Source of the DNA: Metabacillus litoralis
GTDB lineage: Bacteria; Bacillota; Bacilli; Bacillales; Bacillaceae
Direction: 5' to 3'
DNA: 64,000 nt
Assembly (NCBI RefSeq): GCF_007994985.1
Contig: NZ_VOQF01000013.1
Span: 60,589 to 124,588 of the forward strand
The notes beneath the pieces are model-generated. The model saw only the letters and a program-made list of their open reading frames with translations. It was not told the DNA's origin and ran no database searches. Shown in pieces: positions 53,296 to 60,600 of the stretch (its first letter is position 1; every line of letters starts with the position of its first letter). Both the position numbers and the translations under genes were made by a program.

Positions 53296-53845
53296 CTATA
53301 CTACCCCCCTCAAGTTTTTCTTTAAGTAAAAGGCGAGCTCGATATAATCTAGACTTAACTGTAGGCATATTTAGATTAAGTAATTCAGAGATTTGTTGGT
53401 ATGTTAGCTCTTCATAATAGTATAAAATAATAACTTCTCGATATTTAATTGGTAAACTAATAATTTTTTCCGAGATAAATTGACTACTCTCTCTTTTCAT
53501 CAATTCTGCTTCAGGAGATTCAACTGACGTACTCCACTTTGCAAAAAATTCAGTAAAAAAAACATTGCGAAAGCTCCAGCTTTTTAATCGATCTTTACAT
53601 AAATTAATTGTGATCCTGTATAACCATGTTTTATAAGATGATTCATACCGAAACTGATCCAATTTTTCATAACACTTAATAAATACATCCTGAGCAATAT
53701 CTTCAGCAAATTGTTGCTGTTTTGTATAAGTATAGGCTAAACGAGTAATGCTCTGACCATACTCATTCATTAACCATTCCAATCTATGTTCTTTGCTCAT
53801 TTCATCTTTCTTGTAAGGCTCATTAGTTTTTTCTCGTTCAATCAA
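53288..53845 (-). CDS. ECF-type RNA polymerase sigma factor
   Basis: A 185-residue group 4 sigma factor. Region 2 runs at about 25-95 (YTYTKQQQFAEDIAQDVFIK, CYEKLDQFRYESSYKTWLYR, ITINLCKDRLK) and region 4 at about 125-178 (LPIKYREVIILYYYEELTYQ, QISELLNLNMPTVKSRLYRA). Both are complete. It starts at TTG 53845, nine bases after AAAGGAG. The overlapping anti-sigma gene follows. A TACAAC-N16-CGTC promoter upstream suggests autoregulation. Extracytoplasmic trigger and regulon unknown. Confidence 0.92.
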   Translation of the reverse strand: MIEREKTNEPYKKDEMSKEHRLEWLMNEYGQSITRLAYTYTKQQQFAEDIAQDVFIKCYEKLDQFRYESSYKTWLYRITINLCKDRLKSWSFRNVFFTEFFAKWSTSVESPEAELMKRESSQFISEKIISLPIKYREVIILYYYEELTYQQISELLNLNMPTVKSRLYRARLLLKEKLEGGSIDE

Positions 53846-53871
53846 TAGGTTCTACTCCTTTCTTTAAATTA

Positions 53872-53897
53872 GACGATACAAAAGCACGATGGTTGTA
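53872..53897 (-). promoter_or_regulatory. ECF-type promoter of the sigma operon
   Basis: On the minus strand TACAAC (53892-53897), 16 bases, CGTC (53872-53875). The AAC core, spacing and CGTC -10 match ECF-sigma promoters of Bacillus (TGAAAC-N16/17-CGTC/A). It is about 27 bases upstream of the sigma factor start, so autoregulation is likely. Confidence 0.6.
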
Positions 53898-53960
53898 TGA
53901 ATTTTCATATGAATAGTAAGTAAAACACAAAAAGACCCTACTTAAAAGGTCTTTAATAAA

Positions 53961-54122
53961 GGCTTTTTTCAAAGATTTTGTTGCTATTAATATCCGAAGA
54001 AAACAGCAAAGTATTAAGTCTAGTGGCATCTTTTCTTCATAAGATGATAGCTTTATATGCGAAAATACACTGTTTTTACTGCATATTTCGATTACATAGC
54101 AACAATCTTTTAGAAAAGAGCC
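53961..54122 (+). mobile_element. MITE-like element copy A with 8-bp target duplication
   Basis: A 162-bp element. Ends are inverted: left GGCTTTTTTCAAAGATTTTG, right CTTTTAGAAAAGAGCC, about 22 of 27 terminal bases pairing. The internal core AACAGCAAAGTATTAAGTCT, then AGTGGCATCTTTTCTTC, is shared with the copies at 27958 and 23666. It is flanked on both sides by TTAATAAA (53953-53960 and 54123-54130), an apparent 8-bp target-site duplication. It has no gene; mobilisation would need a transposase in trans. Confidence 0.75.
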
Positions 54123-54149
54123 TTAATAAAGCACTAGTTTGTTATATTC

Positions 54150-54689
54150 TTATTGTTGAAAAATCCTAGTAATAAATCCATCTTCTCCTACGTTCGGAAT
54201 AAAATAAGAAACACCATAGCTTGAGGCAACAGCTGTTACGATTGTCCATAAACCTAAACTAACAAGCATCCAAGTTGTTACTAAGGACCTTTTTGAGCCA
54301 AAACTCATACCCATAAAAGCCGAAATATGTGAACCAACAAAAAATGGTCCGATAATCGCTAGCCCCGGCAATCCATATTTGTCAAATAACACCCTAGCAC
54401 GTTTTGCTTTTTTCGAGTCCGTTTCTACTTCTACTTCTGCTTCATTCTCCAGTGTAGCTGCTTCCTGCTCACTAGCAATCATTCGTTTTTGTTTTCTCTT
54501 TTTACGCCATGTTTTTACTTTGTCAACAAACAAAATCAATAAAAGTATTGTTAGAGAATTACCAATAAAAGCTAGTATTGCAACAGGAATAGGAGACAAT
54601 CCTCCAATTACTGCTAATGGAATAACAGTAATAAGTTCAAATAACGGTATAGCAGCCAAAATAAATACTAATAAATAAGATATAAACAT
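54150..54689 (-). CDS. Small multidrug export protein family (PF06695)
   Basis: A 179-residue membrane protein with four or five hydrophobic segments. FISYLLVFILAAIPLFELIT, VIPLAVIGGLSPIPVAILAF and ARVLFDKYGLPGLAIIGPFF, VGSHISAFMGMSFGSKR are the marks of the Sm_multidrug_ex family, with a charged cytoplasmic loop RKKRKQKRMIASEQE between them. Start ATG 54689 after GGGAG; an in-frame upstream start at 54737 is rejected. The family name is historical and the transport function unproved. Confidence 0.8.
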   Translation of the reverse strand: MFISYLLVFILAAIPLFELITVIPLAVIGGLSPIPVAILAFIGNSLTILLLILFVDKVKTWRKKRKQKRMIASEQEAATLENEAEVEVETDSKKAKRARVLFDKYGLPGLAIIGPFFVGSHISAFMGMSFGSKRSLVTTWMLVSLGLWTIVTAVASSYGVSYFIPNVGEDGFITRIFQQ

Positions 54690-54868
54690 TATAGTTCTCC
54701 CTTCAATTTCCTTATTATGAAAATATAATTTTATCACGAGAATGGATAAAATCGGTGTAATGAATGGAAATGATCACCTTTTTATTTCTTACTAGTCATT
54801 ATTACGAAGAGTAATCAAAAAAGTTTCATCTTATTTCAGGTTGGGCTAAATTTTGGCAAATAAAAAAA

Positions 54869-54883
54869 CCATCATAGTGATGG
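54869..54883 (-). terminator. Short terminator after the lipoprotein gene
   Basis: CCATCA (54869-54874) and TGATGG (54878-54883), a short stem followed by TTTTTTTA on the minus strand, 68 bases after the DUF6376 stop. Confidence 0.5.
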
Positions 54884-54950
54884 CCTAAAATTAGTAGTAA
54901 AGTATAGATTAACAAACAAGCAAATTATTATAGTAATTAAAGTTTGTTAT

Positions 54951-55397
54951 TTATAACCCCAATTGTTTAATCTGATCAACTGTATCTGTTATTTCTTGCA
55001 GAGAAGTGAAGAATTCACTATTTTCAAGTAAAGCAGTATCAAACTTTCCATCTTTAATGTTGGTTAAGTACAAATCAATTCCTTCTAGGGCTGTGTTATT
55101 ATGAGCGATAATTTGTTGATGAAGATCATTGGCAAGATCAGGCGCTTGAAGTTTATTAAAGGCCTCAATATCTTCCTTCATATCGGTTAGCTTTGTTTCT
55201 AAATCAAGTCGTGCTTGTTCGTCACTTACTGCCTGTTCAGCTAATGCTGGCACTTCTTGTACAAATGTATTCACTTCACCGACATAATCAGTTGCTTCAT
55301 TCACGTAATTAACAGAATTGTTTACATCTTCAAGTAATGAACAACCACCAAGAAACACCAATGTTATGATTGAAAAAATCATTTGTTTCATTTTCAA
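54951..55397 (-). CDS. DUF6376 family lipoprotein
   Basis: A 148-residue lipoprotein with signal MKMKQMIFSIITLVFLGGCS, lipobox FLGGC. LLEDVNNSVNYVNEATDYVG directly after the Cys, then FVQEVPALAEQAVSDEQARL and NDLHQQIIAHNNTALEGIDL are the DUF6376 pattern, a helical domain. It starts at TTG 55397 after GGAGGG. Anchored outside the cell; function unknown. Confidence 0.8.
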   Translation of the reverse strand: MKMKQMIFSIITLVFLGGCSLLEDVNNSVNYVNEATDYVGEVNTFVQEVPALAEQAVSDEQARLDLETKLTDMKEDIEAFNKLQAPDLANDLHQQIIAHNNTALEGIDLYLTNIKDGKFDTALLENSEFFTSLQEITDTVDQIKQLGL

Positions 55398-55667
55398 TTA
55401 AATACCCTCCGTCTATTTAACTTTGTCATTTATATTATATACGTTGTTCTTCTTAAATAGTTTCAAATTAGATATTTTAATTAAATGTTGGTATTTAAGC
55501 AGTGTTCGTTAGAAGCTATGTGATGGTGTTTACTGCTTTAATCTTATTCTGTTTTTTATCTTTCATTGGTATCAAGCCCTTTAGTGCTAATCTTTCGGTT
55601 ATTATAAATCTTCATCGATGATATGAGAACCTTTTCAATAACATTTTTTTCATATACAAAACAAAGC
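55398..55667. other. Intergenic region, no gene called
   Basis: About 270 AT-rich bases. A 33-codon frame (55520-55621, with ILFCFLSFIGIKPFSANL) is hydrophobic but has no ribosome binding site. No repeat copy. Otherwise nothing seen. Confidence 0.35.
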
Positions 55668-55695
55668 CTCACATCTTTATTCATGAAAGTGTGAG
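55668..55695 (-). terminator. Terminator of the lipoprotein gene at 55752
   Basis: CTCACA-T-CTTT (55668-55678) and AAAG-TGTGAG (55686-55695), stem with one bulge, then CTTTGTTTTG on the minus strand. Confidence 0.6.
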
Positions 55696-55751
55696 ACATA
55701 ATATCAAGTATGTAAATAATAGTTGAGTAAATCATTATGTAAATCAGTCAG

Positions 55752-56123
55752 CTAATCGTGACTTCTCTTCACAGCTACAAAAAATTCCCCATGCTTCTCA
55801 AATAAAATACGATTTCCATCTTCTTTATACAAATACAGTTTGGTACCTATATCTAACGCATTACTATCAAAATCCATTTCTACTAAATTCGCCTCTACAT
55901 CCATATCAACAATATTTCTTTTCACTTCCCCAAACTTCTCTCCCTTTGAAGCTTTATCAACTTTTTCACCTGTTAATTCGTATGCAGTATTATTTACGAT
56001 TACGAAATCATATGCCCATGATATTTCTTCAGAAGTTGAAAGGGAACTACTTACTTGTGAATTATTACAGGCAAATAAAGTGAGTAGCAAAATCGCACAA
56101 ATTAGCAAAATATAATTTTTCAC
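55752..56123 (-). CDS. Lipoprotein, paralog of the 41416 protein
   Basis: A 123-residue lipoprotein from GTG 56123 (GAGGTGG eight bases before), signal MKNYILLICAILLLTLFACN with lipobox LFAC. The mature domain, EISWAYDFVIVNNTAYELTG, KFGEVKRNI and NALDIGTKLYLYKEDG, is the same unnamed domain as in the helix-anchored protein at 41416. In-frame ATG codons upstream (56144, 56138) lie before the ribosome binding site and are rejected. Function unknown. Confidence 0.7.
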   Translation of the reverse strand: MKNYILLICAILLLTLFACNNSQVSSSLSTSEEISWAYDFVIVNNTAYELTGEKVDKASKGEKFGEVKRNIVDMDVEANLVEMDFDSNALDIGTKLYLYKEDGNRILFEKHGEFFVAVKRSHD

Positions 56124-56308
56124 TTCTATCCACCTCATTTTCATGCTTAGAAATATCTAACATCCTTTTTATATTAAGGTCATCGGATGTTTATCAAATA
56201 AATAGAAGTGAAGATTTATGTATGAGCCAGCAATAGACTTTCATACAACAAACTTAAAAGAAATGAATGAATTTAAATCTGTAAAGCTTAACTATTAATT
56301 AAACCTAT

Positions 56309-57478
56309 TCACTTTAACGCTCCGTAAATAACCGAACGTAACCGTGGCTGATGAAATGCTTCAAAATTTGGTAGCAGTTGCTGCATATACACGGCTGATA
56401 TTTTTTCTTTTGGATCAATTAGTACCCAAGTTCCAGCTAAGCCTGACCAGCCAAACTCTCCAATTGAACTATTGATTCCACCCACTGCTTGATCAGTTAA
56501 TGTTCGAACACCTAATCCATAGCCATATCCTTTAAGATAATCCCAGTTATAATATGGAGTTTGTTGTTTTGTTAAATGATTTGTTGCCATAAGCTTTATC
56601 GTATTTTCACCTATTATTTTTTTGCCGTTAAATTCACCGCCATTAGCAAGCATATGTGCAAAACGACTGTAATCCTCTAGTGTGGATAAAAGACCTGCTC
56701 CCCCTGATTCGTACTCAGGAAAAATGTGAAATTGCATATCCATTTCTTCATTTTCATTTTTTACTAACCTTCCGTCTTCTTCACGGTTATATAAAGAAGC
56801 TAATCTATGAAGCTTTTCATCTGGAATCCTGAAAAATGTATCGTTCATACCTAGTGGAGTGAAAATTTCATCTTGAAAAAACTCACCCAGCTTTTTCCCA
56901 GATATCACTTCAATTAATGCTCCTAAAATATCATGACTTAAACCATAATGCCACTGATCTCCAGGGTGAAAAGCAAGTGGAATGCTTGCAAGAATTTGGG
57001 ATAAACGATGATTTGTCAGTGATTCACGATTTTTTACTAATTTCTCGAATTCTTTAACAACCTGAATTTGTGTTTCATTTTCATTGCCTCCATACGTTAA
57101 TCCAGAGGTCATTGTAAATAAATCTTTCACTAAAATGGGACGAGAGGCTGTTACGACTTCTACAGCGCCACCTTCATTTTTTTCGTATACTTTTGAATTT
57201 TTGAATTCTGGTAAATAATCACTAAGATGATCATTTAGTAAAAATAATCCACGCTCATATAACATCAGTGCAGCAACACAAGTAACAACTTTTGTCATAG
57301 AATAAATACGGAAAATCGTATCTTCTTTCATCAACATTTTTGTTTCTTTATCAGCAAAACCTACAACATCTTTGAAAACGGTCTCATTATTATGCATAAC
57401 TTGCATAGAGCAGCCAGCTGGTCCTTTTTCTACAAAGCTTTTTAGTAAAGGGTGTAATCGATTATGTAATAAATTCAA
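56309..57478 (-). CDS. Serine hydrolase, beta-lactamase/class C family
   Basis: A roughly 389-residue penicillin-recognising-fold hydrolase. The catalytic S-x-x-K is in IYSMTKVVTCVAALML (about residue 63 of this start), the Tyr motif in WHYGLSHDILGALIEV, and the third box region near FGWSGLAGTWVLIDP. There is no signal peptide, so it should act in the cytoplasm, like many EstB-type esterases. Several in-frame starts exist; TTG 57478 (NLLHNRLHPLLK) has the AGAGGAAG site. Substrate (ester, beta-lactam or peptide) unknown. Confidence 0.82.
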   Translation of the reverse strand: MNLLHNRLHPLLKSFVEKGPAGCSMQVMHNNETVFKDVVGFADKETKMLMKEDTIFRIYSMTKVVTCVAALMLYERGLFLLNDHLSDYLPEFKNSKVYEKNEGGAVEVVTASRPILVKDLFTMTSGLTYGGNENETQIQVVKEFEKLVKNRESLTNHRLSQILASIPLAFHPGDQWHYGLSHDILGALIEVISGKKLGEFFQDEIFTPLGMNDTFFRIPDEKLHRLASLYNREEDGRLVKNENEEMDMQFHIFPEYESGGAGLLSTLEDYSRFAHMLANGGEFNGKKIIGENTIKLMATNHLTKQQTPYYNWDYLKGYGYGLGVRTLTDQAVGGINSSIGEFGWSGLAGTWVLIDPKEKISAVYMQQLLPNFEAFHQPRLRSVIYGALK

Positions 57479-57600
57479 ACTAATCTTCCTCTCATTTACT
57501 ATTCTCATTTTTTCGTATATTCGTATATCTATTATTTCGATTTCTGCCACTCTTTTTCCTCTATTTTAAGTCTCTGTTAATACATTATGTTATAACAAAT

Positions 57601-57632
57601 AAGCACCAGTATGAAAAATCATACTGGTGCTT
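57601..57632 (-). terminator. Terminator of the rhamnogalacturonan enzyme gene
   Basis: AAGCACCAGTATGA (57601-57614) and TCATACTGGTGCTT (57619-57632), perfect 14-bp stem, four-base loop, 19 bases after the stop. Confidence 0.85.
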
Positions 57633-57650
57633 GAATTTGATTAAAATCTT

Positions 57651-60600
57651 TTACTTAATTAATATTGAAGCAAAGTTAATTAAAATTTCTGATTGCTCTG
57701 TTGTAAAATCCTTACCAGCTTTAGCTTTAACTTGGTTTATATAAGCGCCTATTTGTCCATCTCTTGCTTTCGTGTTTCCTTTATCATGAGATTTTTTGGC
57801 TGCTTGAAGTTTACTAAGATATGGTTTCGGATTTTTGTTGCTATTGTCACTTTTTGCTAAAAATTGTTCAGTTAAGCGACCTAAACTATCATAATCTACT
57901 GTGACGGAAATCGTAATTATTGCATTTGTTTGATTTCCTGCTAAATCTGTAGCATTAGCTTCTATAGTATGTGGGCCTACTCCTAACTGATACGCTGGAG
58001 ATTTTAAATCTTTGCATGTTGAGCTGTCAATACCTGATAATGCATCTTCAGCTAAACATGTAACATTTACTTCTTGATCAACAGCAAATTCAGTTTGATC
58101 TTCTACTGAAAACGTAATCGTAGGAACTGTTTGATCAATATTAATCTCCACAGATTTTTTCTCTTCTTTATTTCCTGCTTTATCTACACTCCAATAGGAT
58201 AAAGAATGTTTTCCATCTTCTGTAATACTTACCGAATTCCCTTGTTGTTCTTTTTCTTCATCTAAAATAAAGTGTGTTGTTTCAACTCCAGAATCATCAT
58301 CTTCTGAAGAAAACTTCACTGTGACTTGTTCACGATACCAACCATTATTCTCTTTAGCTTCGATTTCATGTTTTGTGACTGGTGCCGTTTTATCCGGTCT
58401 TTTAATTTCAACGATATCAATATTAGGTGTTGGTGGATTTTCCATTCCTTCACCAATAAAGAAGCTTGGATGTGGTGGTTGATTATAACCAACATTTTGC
58501 CATGCGATCGCTACTCTGTATTGTGGATCATGCATCAAAGTAAAGATTCGATGTTCAGTTTCTTCTGTTGGGATATAAACTCTTAATGCACTGCTATCCT
58601 CTGTTCTCCAAATAATTTCTTCACGCCAATCTCCAAATAGATCTGCTTGTAGAACTGGCGTACCTTTTGTTGAGTTATTTGATAGAGTACCTTCAGCAGT
58701 TAATATGTTTACAAGTTTTCCATTTTCATAATCCCATTTGTCAATTGTGCCAACACCAGCACCTTTTTCTTGATCAAAATTATGGTCTGCTAGTTCACGA
58801 AGAAGATCTCCATCCCACCAGATGGCAAAATTTGAAGATGGAATTGATTCTGAGATTTTTTCTCCTTTTGCTGTGTGTAAACCGCCAACTCTGCTGTTCC
58901 AACCACCAGAGATTGCCCATGCTTCAGCACCATTATGTCTAGGATCAATATCTGCTGCTAAACCACGACCTGTGTCTTCTCCAGTTTTTTGTCCCCATAA
59001 TACTTCACCAGTTTCTGCATCACGAAGATCATAACCAAATTCTGCATTTTTATTTTCTTGTACAGCAAACACTTCAAGTCCAGGTCGATCAGGTACTAAA
59101 TCACTTACATGAAGTGCATCACCATGACCTAATTTTGTATTATACAAACCTGTTCCATCATCGTCTATTGTCATTGCACCATATACAACTTCGTCTTTTC
59201 CATCTTTATCAACATCTGCAACACTTAATGAGTGATATCCTTGACCTGCATAATCACGATATCCTTCATTACTAGAATCAAATGTCCACTCTTTCGTAAG
59301 CTTTCCTTCTCTCCAGTTATAAGCAGCCACAACAGTTCTTGTGTAATAACCACGAGCCATGATAATACTTGGTTTTTCACCATCAAGATAAGCGACACCT
59401 GCTAAGAAACGATCAACACGGTTACCGTAAGAATCTCCCCATGAACCTACATCACCTCGAGGTGGATCATAGCTTGTTGTTTCAAGTGCTTTTCCAGTTT
59501 TACCTTCAAAAATGGTTAAAAATTCATCACCTTGTAATACATAGCCGGAACTATTTCGATGATCAGCATCAGCACGACCAATAACATTTCCTTGTCCATC
59601 TATTGTGCCATCTGCTGTTTTCATTGCTAATTCCGCTGCACCGTTTCCGTCAAAATCATAGACTAAAAATTGTGTATAATGAGCACCAGCACGAATGTTC
59701 TTACCTAAGTCAATACGCCATTTTAATGTTCCATCAAGCTCATAAGCATCAATATATACATTTCCTGTATATCCTGCTTGGGAATTATCCCTTGAATTGG
59801 TAGGATCCCATTTTAATACAAGCTCATATTCTCCATCACCATCAAGATCTCCAACACTTGCATCATTTGCACGATACGAATAAGGATCTCCAAGTGGTGT
59901 TTTTCCATCTTCAGGTTTTTGAAGAGGAATATCAAAATAGTTTTCACTTAAAACGGTCGTATCTTCATGTGTTTTTTGTTCTTTTCCATCTAAAATTGTA
60001 CGAATTTCATAGACAGAACTCTCTTTTCCATCTTTATCTACAAAATTAGTGCTTGTTGCAATTGGTTTAGAATTAATTTTTTCACCATCACGATATACAT
60101 TAAAACTAATATTCTCTGGGTCAGTACCCAGCATTCTCCAACTAACGAATATGCCTTCTTCTGTTTTAACTGATACTGGTGAACGATCTAAGTCTTCCAT
60201 TTGTTTTTTAAGTACTGTAACAGCAGGAGTTTCCACACTTGATGATAGTTCTGATACGCCTCCAGCACTCACAGCAGCAACTTTATAAAAATATGGAATT
60301 GTTGTTAAAACAGTTTCATCTTTATAACTTGTTTTTGCTGATTTACCAATGAATTCAAATTTTCCATCTTTCTTTTTTGCGCGATAAACATTGTATGTGA
60401 TCGCTTCCTCAACTTTATCCCAGCTTATCGTCAAATCGTTTTTATTCACTTTTCCGACTTGAAGATTTTCAGGAGCATTTGGAATTGGTTTTGAATCATC
60501 AATCATTGTAACTTCTAAAGGCAATGATGGTACAGTTTCTACGTTTACCGAATCAATCGTTGTTGCTGTATATTCATAGTTCATTCCAACATCTACAGAA

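Noticed and set aside
55520..55621. 33-codon hydrophobic frame
   Set aside because: No ribosome binding site, too short, and no family pattern.
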